NCBI GenBank assembly: GCA_024231955.1
Contig: JAAEPZ010000591.1
Span: 34,453-98,452, forward strand
Direction: 5' to 3'
DNA from: a bacterium
GTDB lineage: Bacteria > Krumholzibacteriota > Krumholzibacteriia > JACNKJ01
Length of the DNA stretch: 64,000 bases
In this document: positions 7,934-17,720 of the stretch, one piece after another
How the letters are laid out: each line of letters starts with the position of its first letter
How positions within the stretch are numbered: position 1 is the first letter of the stretch
Position numbers and translations under genes: made by a program
Notes under the pieces: generated by a model
Database searches by the model: none
Seen by the model: the letters and a program-made list of their open reading frames with translations, nothing else
Told to the model about the DNA's origin: nothing

Positions 7934-9243
7934 GAGCCTACAAGCACTTCGTCGTCTACCTGATCGGAGTCCATCTGATCTTCGCTGTTACCATTGCCGC
8001 GCTTCTTTGGGATCAGCGTCTCTGGTTGCCGGTCGTGGAGCTCTGCAGCGTGTTCTCTCTGCTCATCGCTCTACGGATCGTCCGCAGGGTTTCGGAGCCC
8101 TCCCGGCTGATCGAATCGGGCGTGGAGCTGATCAGGGGGGGGGATTTCACAACCCGGTTCGAGCCGCAGGGGAAACCGGGGCTGGACGACCTGATCGGCG
8201 TCTACAATCAGATGGTGAACACCCTCCACGAGGAGCGGGTGCGCAACGAGGAGCAGGATTCGTTTCTGCGGAGGATCATGGGGGTATCTCCTCAGGGGAT
8301 AATCACGCTCGATTTCGACGGCCGTGTTACGGAGATCAATCCCAGTGCCGAGACGCTGCTCGGAGTTCCCGCCTCCGAAGTGCGGGGCAGGCAATTGAGT
8401 GATCTTGACAATGTGCTGGCCCTGGAGCTGGCGGAGTTGGGGCCGGAGGAGACCAGCGTTCTGAACTGGAAGAGCGGTCGGATGTATCGCTGTCAGAAGG
8501 GGAGTTTCTTCGACAGCGGTTTCCCGCGTGCTTTCTATCAGGTCCAGGAGTTGACCGAGGAGCTGCGGCGCAGTGAGAAATCGGCTTACGACAAACTCAT
8601 CCGGATGATGGCTCATGAGGTCAACAACACGACGGGATCCGTGAACTCACTGCTCAGGAGTTGCCTCAACTACCGAAGGCAGATTGCCGATACGGAGCGG
8701 GACGATTTCGTTCAGGCCCTTGAGGTGGCGATCCGCCGCAGTGAGAATATGAACCGATTCATGAAGCGATTCGCAGATGTGGTGAGGATACCCGCGCCCA
8801 CGCGGCAATCCACCGATATGGGGGTGTTGATCGAGAGCATCCTGCAGTTGGTGAAAGCAGAAGCGGATCGTCGCAACATCGCGATTCGCAGTGAGATCTA
8901 CGTAGGTGATCCCATGCTCGATCTCGATCCGGTTTTGCTGGAGCAGGCGCTGGTGAATATCGTCCGCAATGCGCTGGAGGCCGTGGAGCAGGATGGCTCG
9001 GTGACCGTCCGTTTCCGCCGTTCCGGCAAGGACCTGATTCTGGAGGTGATCGACACCGGAACCGGTTTGACTCCGGAAACCCGCGCCAGGCTCTTCACCC
9101 CGTTCTTCACCACCAAGAGGGATGGCCAGGGGATCGGTTTGACGATGGTGCGGGAGATCCTCGAGAATCACGGTTACTCTTATGAACTTGACGGGCCGCT
9201 TGGTGGTCCGACCTGCTTCACCATCTTCTTTGATGCACACTGA
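7930..9243 (+). CDS. NtrY-like membrane sensor histidine kinase
   Basis: This 437-residue kinase has two hydrophobic segments at the N-terminus (about residues 8-28 and 36-52) with almost no periplasmic loop, then a HAMP-like linker (about 55-105), a PAS domain (about 112-190), a dimerisation/phospho-acceptor helix with His229 in MMAHEVNN, and an ATPase domain with N (NIVRNALEA), G1 (DTGTG) and G2 (GQGIGLTM) boxes. The small sensor portion suggests it detects an intracellular or membrane signal. GTG 7930 overlaps the TGA of the NtrC-type regulator, its evident partner. Confidence 0.9.
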   Translation: MRAYKHFVVYLIGVHLIFAVTIAALLWDQRLWLPVVELCSVFSLLIALRIVRRVSEPSRLIESGVELIRGGDFTTRFEPQGKPGLDDLIGVYNQMVNTLHEERVRNEEQDSFLRRIMGVSPQGIITLDFDGRVTEINPSAETLLGVPASEVRGRQLSDLDNVLALELAELGPEETSVLNWKSGRMYRCQKGSFFDSGFPRAFYQVQELTEELRRSEKSAYDKLIRMMAHEVNNTTGSVNSLLRSCLNYRRQIADTERDDFVQALEVAIRRSENMNRFMKRFADVVRIPAPTRQSTDMGVLIESILQLVKAEADRRNIAIRSEIYVGDPMLDLDPVLLEQALVNIVRNALEAVEQDGSVTVRFRRSGKDLILEVIDTGTGLTPETRARLFTPFFTTKRDGQGIGLTMVREILENHGYSYELDGPLGGPTCFTIFFDAH

Positions 9244-9273
9244 TGAGCACCGCGAAAATAGGGCACAAATCCT

Positions 9274-10338
9274 CTAGCCCGGCACCAGAACGGGCACAGG
9301 GAGACCGATCTCAAAAACAGCTCCCTTGCCGATCTCGCTCACGACATTGATCTCTCCGCCGTGGGCGGCAACGACCTGACGGGCGATACTCAGGCTCAAT
9401 CCCTGGCCTCGATGTTGCAGGATATCCCGGATGGCGATCTCAGTGTATATCTTGTCGATCCACTCCGCCGATATACCTTCGCCACGATCGGACACCCTGA
9501 TCCGGCAGAGATCCATCTCCATCTCGGCAGCCAGCATGACCGTCTCGTTAGGCGGCGAGTATTTGATCGCATTGGCCAGAAGATAGGTGATGACCTGATT
9601 GATGAGATCCCAGTCCACATCCAGCTCGATGCTCTTGTCGATATCGATGGCGATCTCCACGCTTTTATGGGTGGCGGTTACGACCATTCCGTCCGCCACC
9701 TCAAGCATCTGCTCCCAGAGCTGTCCCGAATGCCTGGTCAGTTTACGATCCGATTTGAGGTCGCAGAGCAGGTTGGCCTTCTGGATGAACTCCTGCAGAC
9801 GTTCGCCATTCTCGATGATCAGATCAACCAGTTCGCGGGAGGCGGGTTGCTCCTGTTCGTCCCTGATCATGTTTGCCGAACCGACGATCACCGTCAGGGG
9901 GGTGCGCGTCTCATGTGAGATAAGGCCGAGCAGATCACTCTTGATGCGGTTGATCTCCTCCTCGTGCTTGAGGCGGAGGTGGATTCTGATCTTGGCCAGC
10001 AGCTCTCCGATATCGTAGGGCTTGCTGATGAAATCGTCGGCGCCCACGCTGTAGCCGGAAATCCGCTCCTCGATCCGGCGCTTGTCCGCAACCAGGATGA
10101 CCTTCGTCAGATCATGCTCAGAGTTGGCTCTTATGCGGCGGCAGGTTTCATAACCATCGATCCCCGGCAGCGTGAGATCCAGGAGTACCAGATCCGACCG
10201 GTGCTGCTCCAGCTGCTCCAACCCCTCCTGGCCCGTAGCGGCCGTGAACACTTGCATGCTCTCGGCCCGCAATTGTCGGGAGATCGAACTCAGGATGTCT
10301 ACATCATCATCGATGACCAGTACGGATATTCCGCTCAT
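9274..10338 (-). CDS. Soluble REC-histidine kinase (receiver first)
   Basis: This 354-residue protein has an N-terminal receiver domain (IDDDVD acidic pocket, phospho-acceptor Asp in LVLLDLTLPG, Lys in ISKPY), a short linker, an H-box (LLGLISHETRTPLT) and an HATPase domain (NAIKYSPPN, DRGEGIS, GQGLSLS). There is no membrane segment, so it receives phosphate or protein input in the cytoplasm. ATG 10338 leaves the receiver starting at its usual place; ATG 10350 and TTG 10377 are alternatives without better ribosome sites. It converges on the NtrY-like kinase. The architecture matches the protein at 50495, suggesting related phosphorelays. Confidence 0.88.
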   Translation of the reverse strand: MSGISVLVIDDDVDILSSISRQLRAESMQVFTAATGQEGLEQLEQHRSDLVLLDLTLPGIDGYETCRRIRANSEHDLTKVILVADKRRIEERISGYSVGADDFISKPYDIGELLAKIRIHLRLKHEEEINRIKSDLLGLISHETRTPLTVIVGSANMIRDEQEQPASRELVDLIIENGERLQEFIQKANLLCDLKSDRKLTRHSGQLWEQMLEVADGMVVTATHKSVEIAIDIDKSIELDVDWDLINQVITYLLANAIKYSPPNETVMLAAEMEMDLCRIRVSDRGEGISAEWIDKIYTEIAIRDILQHRGQGLSLSIARQVVAAHGGEINVVSEIGKGAVFEIGLPVPVLVPG

Positions 10339-10540
10339 ATCTTTTTCCATTCGTCTGACAGGTGTTTTGCTCTCCAATACGAGATTGCAGTCTCCGTCAT
10401 CAATATCGGCAGGGTTGTCAAAGCTCTTGATCCGGGACCATAATCGTCAGGTTGATGATAATCCTATATGGCCAATAACAGAATATTGCGTGTGGTGAGG
10501 GCGTGGGTGTCCTGTCGGGCGAACGGCTGCCGAGCACGAA

Positions 10541-11674
10541 TCAGGACGAAGCGAGATCGAGCTCAAGGTAGACCGCGTCGGGCTGCGGATTCAGCCGATA
10601 GGGCGCAACAGATTTGAAGCCTCGGGCAAGATAGAGCGTGTTGGCCTCCGTCATGTGGGCGACGGAATCGAGTCGCATACGTCGATAACCCAGTCCGCGA
10701 GCTTCCGCGATCGCAGCCTCCAGCAAAGTGCGTCCATGTCCCAGTCCCCGGAACGCCGGCCGCAGGTACATCCTTTTCAGCTCACAGATCCTGTCCGTAG
10801 CGTCGACCGCAGGCAACTCCCGGATGGCGACGCAACCACCCGCCGCATTGTCGGCCAAAGCCAGGATCAACGCGCCTGCCGGTGGAGCGTATTGTGCCGC
10901 CAGGTCGGCGAGCTCGACGTCGATATCCTGGAAGTCCAGATCGAAAAGGAGCCCCGAGGCGTATTCCCTGATGAGCCGTTCGGCCAGTGCGAATTGTGCG
11001 GAGGTGCGAGCTCGGATCATCGCCACGGGACCGCCCGGACGGTTGAACCAATGGGTGGAGTAGAAAGCGCCTTTGCCGAGAGGCACCATGAACTGCTTGT
11101 GCCGACGTAATCCGGCGCGGAGGGCCATCTCCTCCAGATCCGCCGGCTCAATCGGTTGCATCCTGGCGGCGCAGGCCGCAAGCGCCTTGCCGGATTGCGG
11201 ATCAATGTGGCGCAACTGTGCGTCCGGGTGGTGTGATACGCAAACGAACAAGCCGCCGGGCCGGAGCCAGCCGGCGATCTTGCTCATAAGGATCTCCGGC
11301 GGCAGGTATTCCAGCAGCAGGCTGGCACTGATCAGATCGAAGTTTGCCGGCTGCGGCCGCCAATCGTCGGTGGCAAGTGAAGCGCAGACCAGTTCGAGAC
11401 GCTTGTCCAGGTATTCGAAACGCTCGGCAGCCACGTCCAGAAAACCCCGGTTGATGTCTACCCCCACGACCCGCTGTGTCGTGTCGATATCCACATGCTC
11501 GATGCCGGTCCCAACGGCGCAACCCAGAATCGCCACGGCTGCGGGCCAGACTTGAGCATACGCATCGCGGAAGAGATCGCTCAGCACCGCCAGTTCATCT
11601 GTCCCCGCAGCACCCAACCACGCCTCGTATTCTGCGGGGCTCACTGTGAGCCAGGGGTTTTGCGCCGATGACAT
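10541..11674 (-). CDS. Class I methyltransferase fused to a GNAT acetyltransferase
   Basis: This 377-residue protein has two parts. Residues 1-205 form a SAM-dependent methyltransferase (motif I 'AILGCAVGTGIEHVD', acidic 'RVVGVDIN', 'FDLISASLLLEYLP', 'WLRPGGLFVCVSHH'). Residues 215-377 form a GNAT domain with the acetyl-CoA loop 'LRPAFRGLGHGRTLLEAA' and the final 'NTLYLARGFKSVAPY'. Substrates are unknown. It begins 7 bases after the stop of the tricorn-like protease on the same strand, so the pair is probably an operon. The frame is continuous across the junction, so a true fusion is more likely than a misread stop. Confidence 0.8.
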   Translation of the reverse strand: MSSAQNPWLTVSPAEYEAWLGAAGTDELAVLSDLFRDAYAQVWPAAVAILGCAVGTGIEHVDIDTTQRVVGVDINRGFLDVAAERFEYLDKRLELVCASLATDDWRPQPANFDLISASLLLEYLPPEILMSKIAGWLRPGGLFVCVSHHPDAQLRHIDPQSGKALAACAARMQPIEPADLEEMALRAGLRRHKQFMVPLGKGAFYSTHWFNRPGGPVAMIRARTSAQFALAERLIREYASGLLFDLDFQDIDVELADLAAQYAPPAGALILALADNAAGGCVAIRELPAVDATDRICELKRMYLRPAFRGLGHGRTLLEAAIAEARGLGYRRMRLDSVAHMTEANTLYLARGFKSVAPYRLNPQPDAVYLELDLASS

Positions 11675-11681
11675 CAATCAC

Positions 11682-14600
11682 CTACCAGTTTCCGTAGAAG
11701 GGATCGTCCGCGAGCCCGGACAACATGATCTCCACCGAGCGCCGCAATTGCGTATCCGTCTCGGAACTCAGATCTTCGGTGGGGGGCTGGGCAACGATGT
11801 AGTCCGGAATACACCCGTTGAGCTCCATGTTCACGCCGGTATCCGCCGTGAACCAGCCGCGCAAGGGGAGCCGCACTCGTCCTCCATCCACCAGATCGGC
11901 GCTTCCGGTTGAGATGACGCCGCCGTGGGTCGGGATGCCGACAACCGGTCCGCGCTTCAACCCTTTGAAGGCATGTGCGAAGATTTCTGCGTTGGAGAAG
12001 GACTCCTCGTTGCAGATCGTCAGCGCCGGCTTCGCCCACGCGGCCAGGGGGAGACGGCTCTGCGGGTAACCGCGCTCCTCGCCGTCGTAGTCGCGGGGGA
12101 TGGTGAAGGCGTGTCGCTTGATGCCGAGTACCGTGAACAGGTAGTCGGTCGTCCAACCGCCGCCATTGGAGCGGACATCGATAATCAGCCCCTCTTTGCC
12201 GTAGCCGGCATTGTAGAGACTGCTCTCGAAATCCTCGAATGCGGGCATCATCATGTTCCTGATATGCAGGTAGCCCAGGCGGCCGCCTGACAACTCGTCG
12301 ACCAGAGCGCGCCGCTCCCGCACCCATTCCCGATAGCCATATGCCTGCACGGTCCGCAGGCTGACCGGCTCCATCATTAGCCGCTCCGTGTCGCCGTTCT
12401 CCCTGCGCACCTGAATCCTGATGCGTCGGTTGATGGTATTGTTGAGCAGATCATGGATATTCGTGGTCGCCGCAATCTGTCGATCCTCAACCGCCAGAAT
12501 CCGATCGCCCGCCTCGAGGGCGACATCCGTGCGCGCCGCGGGGGAACCGGGTACCACCCCCGTGATCAGCAGACCGGGGCCGCCGGCGAGGGGATCGTAG
12601 TGAGCGCCAATGTCGCCCGTGGCATCGCCGTTGCCGCCGCTGCGCGGCGGGTAGTAGTTCATGTGGGAGGCGTTGAGTTCGCCGAGCATGCAGCGGACGA
12701 TCTCCCGGAAATCATCATCGCTCGATGCCGCCAGGGCCCACGGGCGGTACCTCTCCCGCTGGGCCGCCCAGTCGACACCATGGAATTCCGGATCGTAGAA
12801 CCACTCGTTCAGGGCTCGCCAGGCTTGGTCGAGAGCCGCATCGCGATCCGCAATCAGGTCGTGATCAAAGCGGGCCGTGAAGGGGACCGGATCACCGGCG
12901 GATCCCGTCGGACTCATCCTCCTGATACTGCCGCCGTTGTTCAGATAGTAGATGGTCTTGCCGTCCTTCGAGAATGCAACCGCAGTGGGACGTTGATTGC
13001 CGGTGGTCAGGCGCTCCAGCTCCTCGCCATCCCAGCGTACGCTGTACAGGTCGCGTTCACCCGTGAAGTCGGCGGCGAACAGCACACGTTTGCCGTCCGG
13101 ACTGACCTGCGCCGGATATTCATCACCCTTGAAATCGGTGATCGGCCGCACCCGCTCCCAGAGTCCTTCGAAATCGATGACGACCTCCGGGAGATCCGGC
13201 CCGCTCTTCACCTCAATCTCCTCACCGTCCGCGCTCGGCACGGGTGTCGCGGCGGGACGCTCCGCCTCCTCGCGCCAGTAGTGGTGCCACTGGGCGACAT
13301 TGCGTTCATGGTCGGCCCGCGTCAGCCAGACACCCCAGACATCGTCTGTATCGTCATGACGCTGGGAGATCCAGACGAGTCGCTTGCCGTCTGGCGACCA
13401 CTGCGGCAGGGTGTCGTTGTCCGGATGGCGACTGACGTTATAGGGCTCACCACCCTTGCTGGAGACGATCCATACGTTCTCGCTGTAGTGAATGTCGTTG
13501 CGTCTGAAGGTCAGCCAGCGCCCGTCGGGGGACCAGCAGAACTCGATGTCGTCCCAGTGTTCGAATATGACCCTGGGATCGTCACCGTCGGTATCGCAGA
13601 CCAGCAGATCCCCCTTGCCCCGCATGTAGGCGATCTTCTCGCCGCAGGGGCTGAAGACGCCGCCGTGTTCGTTGGCCGCTTCGGAGCGTATCGCCGAGGT
13701 CTTGTAGTCGAATGTCTCGAGCCACCCCAGATCTGTATCCTCGGGCTCGATTGTGAAGAGATCGCCGTCGCCGTTGCGGTCGGAGCTGAAGAGCAGACGA
13801 TCGCCGCTGATCGACCAGCTGAGGTCCCGCTCCCGCGCGGGTGTGCTGGTGAGACGACGGGTGATTGGCGTCGCCAATTCCTGGTCGTCGGCCGAGGTGA
13901 TCTCTGTGAGGAAGATATCGCCGTGAATGATATATGCCGCCAGGGTCTCATCCGGATTGACCGTCAGCTGCCTGGCGCCGCTGCTTTCGACACGGTGCCG
14001 GATCCGATTGACGTGTTGATCGGCGGGTACATCGATATGGAGGCGTGTGGGTGTCGACCCGCTGGAGGTCAGTGTCCAGATGCCGTCCTCGAATTCCCAG
14101 GCGATGAGTCGGCCATCGGCCGAACTGCGGGGGAAACGGATGTCCGAATCGGCGCAGTCCGTCAGTTGAGCCGTGAGACCGGTATCCAGGGCAAGGCTGA
14201 AGAGGTTCTTGTGGCCCCCCCTGTCGGAGAGGAAGATGAGTGTGTTGTCGTCCCGCCAGGTGGGGAAGCAATCGGTGCCGGCGAAATCGGTAACCTGCTC
14301 GAAGGTGCCGTCGGCCTGCCGCAGCCAGAGATCGTAGTTGGCCGCGCCGCGGTAGTTGCTGCGAGTCCAACCGGAGCTGCCCCGCACGAAGGCGAGTCGG
14401 TCACCGGCGGGGGAGTAGGCGGCGTAGTTGCCCAGAACCTCCTGGGTCAGCGCCGGCGTACCTCCGGCAATGGGCACGGTGCTGAGGTCGCGCATCCAGC
14501 GGTTGTTGCTGGTGCGTGAGGAGCTGAATAGTATCCGCCCCCCGTCCGGGCTGAAGTCCATGGGCATATCGGAGGTCGAGTTGAAGGTCAAACGGCGGGG

Positions 14601-14903
14601 CGCACTGCCGCCGTCTGCCGCCATGATGAAGACGTCGGGGTTCCCGTGGCGGCTGGAGGCGAATGCGATCCAGCGGCCATCGCGGGACCAGATGGGGTAC
14701 CGGTCGGGTGCCGAATGGACGGTCAGTCGTCGCGCCTGTCCACCCGCGGCCGGGACAACCCAGATATCGCCTTGCCAGGAGAGGGCGATCTGCCGACAAT
14801 CGGGTGAGGGGGCGGGATGCCGGGGAAGCAGAGCTTCGCGCGCACCTGAGGGCAGTGTGATTGTGAGCAACAGAAACAGTTGGACGAGTAGACGTACGGG
14901 CAT
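11682..14903 (-). CDS. Tricorn-like secreted S41 protease
   Basis: This 1073-residue protein has a signal peptide (MPVRLLVQLFLLLTITLPSG), a long series of TolB/WD-like propeller blades (SPDG.RI.F.S.R.G..D motifs), a tricorn C1 linker, a PDZ domain (GSPAARTDVALEAGDRIL) and an S41 peptidase core (LGYLHIRN, GLIIDVRSNGGG, catalytic Ser in ESFSNAEIF, 'GVISTGSADLVDGGRVRLPL'). Tricorn proteases degrade oligopeptides; this exported version would work in the periplasm. GGAGGT directly before ATG 14903 sets the start. The same frame stays open to 15608, but that stretch is antisense to the fucosidase gene. Confidence 0.92.
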   Translation of the reverse strand: MPVRLLVQLFLLLTITLPSGAREALLPRHPAPSPDCRQIALSWQGDIWVVPAAGGQARRLTVHSAPDRYPIWSRDGRWIAFASSRHGNPDVFIMAADGGSAPRRLTFNSTSDMPMDFSPDGGRILFSSSRTSNNRWMRDLSTVPIAGGTPALTQEVLGNYAAYSPAGDRLAFVRGSSGWTRSNYRGAANYDLWLRQADGTFEQVTDFAGTDCFPTWRDDNTLIFLSDRGGHKNLFSLALDTGLTAQLTDCADSDIRFPRSSADGRLIAWEFEDGIWTLTSSGSTPTRLHIDVPADQHVNRIRHRVESSGARQLTVNPDETLAAYIIHGDIFLTEITSADDQELATPITRRLTSTPARERDLSWSISGDRLLFSSDRNGDGDLFTIEPEDTDLGWLETFDYKTSAIRSEAANEHGGVFSPCGEKIAYMRGKGDLLVCDTDGDDPRVIFEHWDDIEFCWSPDGRWLTFRRNDIHYSENVWIVSSKGGEPYNVSRHPDNDTLPQWSPDGKRLVWISQRHDDTDDVWGVWLTRADHERNVAQWHHYWREEAERPAATPVPSADGEEIEVKSGPDLPEVVIDFEGLWERVRPITDFKGDEYPAQVSPDGKRVLFAADFTGERDLYSVRWDGEELERLTTGNQRPTAVAFSKDGKTIYYLNNGGSIRRMSPTGSAGDPVPFTARFDHDLIADRDAALDQAWRALNEWFYDPEFHGVDWAAQRERYRPWALAASSDDDFREIVRCMLGELNASHMNYYPPRSGGNGDATGDIGAHYDPLAGGPGLLITGVVPGSPAARTDVALEAGDRILAVEDRQIAATTNIHDLLNNTINRRIRIQVRRENGDTERLMMEPVSLRTVQAYGYREWVRERRALVDELSGGRLGYLHIRNMMMPAFEDFESSLYNAGYGKEGLIIDVRSNGGGWTTDYLFTVLGIKRHAFTIPRDYDGEERGYPQSRLPLAAWAKPALTICNEESFSNAEIFAHAFKGLKRGPVVGIPTHGGVISTGSADLVDGGRVRLPLRGWFTADTGVNMELNGCIPDYIVAQPPTEDLSSETDTQLRRSVEIMLSGLADDPFYGNW

Positions 14904-14993
14904 TATTACCTCCGGGGGGGTGTCGGGCCATCCTAGAGCTTTTGCCTGCGAAACGCAACGTCCTTGAAATGATAGCCACCACCGGGGAGAGTC

Positions 14994-16367
14994 ATGTCCG
15001 GACCTATATACGAATCCACCTGGGAGTCTCTCGATGCCCGCCCGGTGCCCGCCTGGTTCGGCGCGGCGAAATTCGGAATCTTCATCCACTGGGGCGTCTA
15101 CTCGGTACCCGCCTGGACCCGCTTGCGCGAGGGGCGCTACGCCTCCTATGCCGAGTGGTATCAGGCCCGGGTGATGGGTGAATTGAGCGGGAGCGAGAAC
15201 TTCCACGCGCAGAATTACGGTGCCGATTTCGAGTATCGCGACTTCGCTCCCCAATTTCGGGCGGAGCTTTTCGATCCCGCGGCATGGGCCGCGCTTTTCG
15301 CCGATTCGGGCGCTCGCTATGTTGTGCTCACGGCCAAACATCACGATGGCTATTGCCTGTGGCCCACCGCCTGCCCGCACAAGAGTAACTGGAATTCGCA
15401 GGATGTCGGTCCTGGTCGCGACCTGGTGGGTGAGATCACCGAGGCCGTGCGTGCGCGCGGATTGAAGATGGGCCTCTACTACTCGATGATCGAATGGGAG
15501 AGTTGCCGCACTGCCCGCACGCCTGCTGGGCGCTATATCCCGCAGGCGGTGATGGAGAAGTACGGCCTGCCGCCGGAGCGGTATGTGGCCGAGATCGTCG
15601 ACCCTCAACTACGGGAACTCGTATCGGTCTACAAACCCTCGCTGCTGTTTGCGGATGGCGGCGAGTGGGACGAGGGGGAGCCATTCTGGGGTACGAAACG
15701 CTTCCTGGCCTGGTTGTACGGCGAATCCGCGGTGCGTGAGGAGGTGGTCGTCAATGACCGCTGGTTCAAGGGGATGGGTGGTCGGCATGGCGATTATTTC
15801 TCCAGTGAATATGATGACGCCGACGTGGCCGGACTCGGGCGACCGTGGGAGGAGAATCGCGGTATCGGTCTCTCCTATGGCTTCAACCGTGCCGAATCGC
15901 TGCAGCAATACCGCACGTCGCGGGAATTGATCCACGAGCTGATCGACATCGTGGCCCGGGGGGGCAATCTGCTGCTCAATGTCGGACCAACCGCCGATGG
16001 TCGGATTCCGGCGATCATGCAGCAGCGGCTACACGATATCGGCGCCTGGCTTGAGGTGAACAGCCCGGCCGTTTTCGATACGGAGCCCTGCCCGGATATC
16101 GTAGTTACAGGTTGCGAGGCACGTGTGCGCTGTCTGCGCAACGGTCGGGATCTCTATCTCATCTGCCTGGATTGGCCCGACCCTGAACTGCAAATCGGCG
16201 GGGGCGCCGACGTGGAGAGTGTGACGTTTCTCGGTTATCCGGGGGAGATCCCCTGGCGTAGGGAGGGGGGACGGCTCCGAATCTCCCCGCCTCTGGTGTC
16301 GCCGGCGATTCTCCCCTTCCTGGATGCCTGGGTGTTCAGAGTCAAAGGGATGTTTACTACCGATTGA
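14994..16367 (+). CDS. GH29 alpha-L-fucosidase, cytoplasmic
   Basis: This 457-residue enzyme shows the GH29 landmarks: 'FGIFIHWGVYSVPAW', 'VVLTAKHHDGYCLW', the substrate segment 'GLKMGLYYSMIEW', the nucleophile region LLFADGGEWD (Asp), and 'GGNLLLNVGPTADGRIP'. It releases terminal alpha-L-fucose. No signal peptide is present, unlike the second GH29 at 35618, so it probably acts on imported fucosyl-oligosaccharides. GGGGAG precedes ATG 14994. It is divergent from the tricorn-like protease gene with a 90-base gap. Confidence 0.92.
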   Translation: MSGPIYESTWESLDARPVPAWFGAAKFGIFIHWGVYSVPAWTRLREGRYASYAEWYQARVMGELSGSENFHAQNYGADFEYRDFAPQFRAELFDPAAWAALFADSGARYVVLTAKHHDGYCLWPTACPHKSNWNSQDVGPGRDLVGEITEAVRARGLKMGLYYSMIEWESCRTARTPAGRYIPQAVMEKYGLPPERYVAEIVDPQLRELVSVYKPSLLFADGGEWDEGEPFWGTKRFLAWLYGESAVREEVVVNDRWFKGMGGRHGDYFSSEYDDADVAGLGRPWEENRGIGLSYGFNRAESLQQYRTSRELIHELIDIVARGGNLLLNVGPTADGRIPAIMQQRLHDIGAWLEVNSPAVFDTEPCPDIVVTGCEARVRCLRNGRDLYLICLDWPDPELQIGGGADVESVTFLGYPGEIPWRREGGRLRISPPLVSPAILPFLDAWVFRVKGMFTTD

Positions 16368-16438
16368 GGAGTCATGGGTTAATGTGATAACATGTTGAAG
16401 AGGAAAATATGGTCCATTGTGATTAACCAGAGGGTACC

Positions 16439-17053
16439 GTGTCTCAATACAACCGGAAGATGATTGACGATACTCGATCCGACGAAACTCTGATTACGTT
16501 GGCTTTGAGCGCTGATGCCGGCGAGGGCGGCAAAGAGGCGGCTTCAGTATTGCTCAGTCGCTACAAAGAGCCTGTCTATCGCTGGTGTCTGAGCCGTGTC
16601 AGGGATCCTGAGCAGGCTCTTGACCTGGCGCAGGATGTCCTGTTGAGCGCGTATCGCAATCTCAACACCTTCGGCGCGAGAGCGCAGTTCTCGTCCTGGT
16701 TGTTTGCAATTGCCCGCAATCGTTGCCTGAATGCGTTGCGCAAACCGGCGCTTTTTGTGGGGGAGAACCGGCTGGAGCTCCTCCCCGATCCGCGCGGGAC
16801 GCAGGATCGCGAACTTGAGGACCGTGAGGACGAGGATCGGGTTCTGGCGTTGATCCGGAACCACCTGCCCCCACTTGACAGGCAGGTGCTCTGGTTGCGC
16901 TGTTTCGAAAAGGTACCTGTTGATACCATCACTCATATGTTGGCGATCCCGGAGGTCTCGGGAGCGCGCGCGGTGCTGCAGAGGGCTCGACGGAAATTGA
17001 GAGCAGTGATGAACGAGACAAACACTGGCAATGGGGAGGGAGCCGATGTCTAG
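16439..17053 (+). CDS. ECF-like RNA polymerase sigma factor (CHAT module 1)
   Basis: This 204-residue protein has sigma70 region 2 (about residues 38-105, with 'DLAQDVLLSAYRNL' and 'FSSWLFAIARNRCLN') and region 4 (about 142-195, with 'LPPLDRQVLWLRCFEKVPVD' and a helix-turn-helix ending QRARRKLRAV). Region 3 is absent, as in extracytoplasmic-function sigma factors. GTG 16439 follows AGAGGG. The zinc-binding membrane protein gene begins inside its last codons (8-base overlap), and the TPR-CHAT gene follows with another overlap, making a tightly coupled three-gene operon. It would direct polymerase to unknown targets when released. Confidence 0.9.
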   Translation: MSQYNRKMIDDTRSDETLITLALSADAGEGGKEAASVLLSRYKEPVYRWCLSRVRDPEQALDLAQDVLLSAYRNLNTFGARAQFSSWLFAIARNRCLNALRKPALFVGENRLELLPDPRGTQDRELEDREDEDRVLALIRNHLPPLDRQVLWLRCFEKVPVDTITHMLAIPEVSGARAVLQRARRKLRAVMNETNTGNGEGADV

Positions 17054-17720
17054 GGAATGCTATCCGATAGACGAGTTTGCCCGTATTGCCGAGTTGCCGC
17101 CCGGGGATGCGCGGCGTGAACATCTGGATGATTGCCCTCGCTGCCAGGCGCGTCTGGCGACATATGAGGAGTTCATCCACAATGAATTCGAATGCTCCGG
17201 GGAGCAGCTCAACGCCGCCATGAACTCTCTCGACGAGAGTTTGACGCGCGAGATATTTCCCCCCTCCGACAAAGAGAGGGCACCTGTCGTCCCTTTTCGC
17301 TCTCCGGTCGTCCGGGCAGTGATCTCGGTTGCGGCGGCCCTGCTGCTTCTGCTGGCCGTCGACAGCCTGCGCGATGACAGCAAGGAGCGTGAGGTGGTGC
17401 TCCGGACCGATAACCCCGTCAGCAGCGAAGAGGGGATCCGGTTGACGACTCCCACGCAAACGGTCTCCGGTGAAGTGGAGCTGCGCTGGCAACCGTATCC
17501 CGGTGCGGATTCCTACGAGGTCAGGATTCTGGATGCCGAACTGATCGAGACGGCATGCATTGCGGTGACCGGGGGGACCCGACTGGTCCTCGCAGCCGAT
17601 ACCGTCAAGAGGAGTCTGACCTCGACGGGCATACTCACCTGGAGTGTGACCGCCCTGTGCGAGGGGGATGCGATCAGCATCTCCCGCCCCGCCACCTGTC
17701 GTCTCGGAGACGGTCCATGA
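17046..17720 (+). CDS. Membrane anti-sigma-like protein with zinc motif and Fn3-like exterior domain (CHAT module 1)
   Basis: This 224-residue protein has an N-terminal H-x3-C-x2-C motif (His26, Cys30, Cys33) typical of zinc-binding anti-sigma domains, one membrane segment (about residues 88-105) and a periplasmic domain of about 115 residues with an Fn3-like strand pattern (VELRWQPYPGADSYEV). The start at ATG 17046 is set by GGGGAGGGA. It overlaps the sigma gene before it and the CHAT gene after it (ATGA). A similar protein, with the same zinc spacing and the same LRW.P....Y strand, occurs at 34682. The anti-sigma role is inferred from motif, topology and context. Confidence 0.8.
   Translation: MSRECYPIDEFARIAELPPGDARREHLDDCPRCQARLATYEEFIHNEFECSGEQLNAAMNSLDESLTREIFPPSDKERAPVVPFRSPVVRAVISVAAALLLLLAVDSLRDDSKEREVVLRTDNPVSSEEGIRLTTPTQTVSGEVELRWQPYPGADSYEVRILDAELIETACIAVTGGTRLVLAADTVKRSLTSTGILTWSVTALCEGDAISISRPATCRLGDGP

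Noticed and set aside
12453..14519. 688-codon plus-strand frame
   Set aside because: It is antisense to the tricorn-like protease, has no family motifs or ribosome site, and results from the codon bias of the real gene.
14904..15608. N-terminal extension of the tricorn-like gene
   Set aside because: It is antisense to the GH29 gene; GGAGGT and a signal peptide place the start at 14903.
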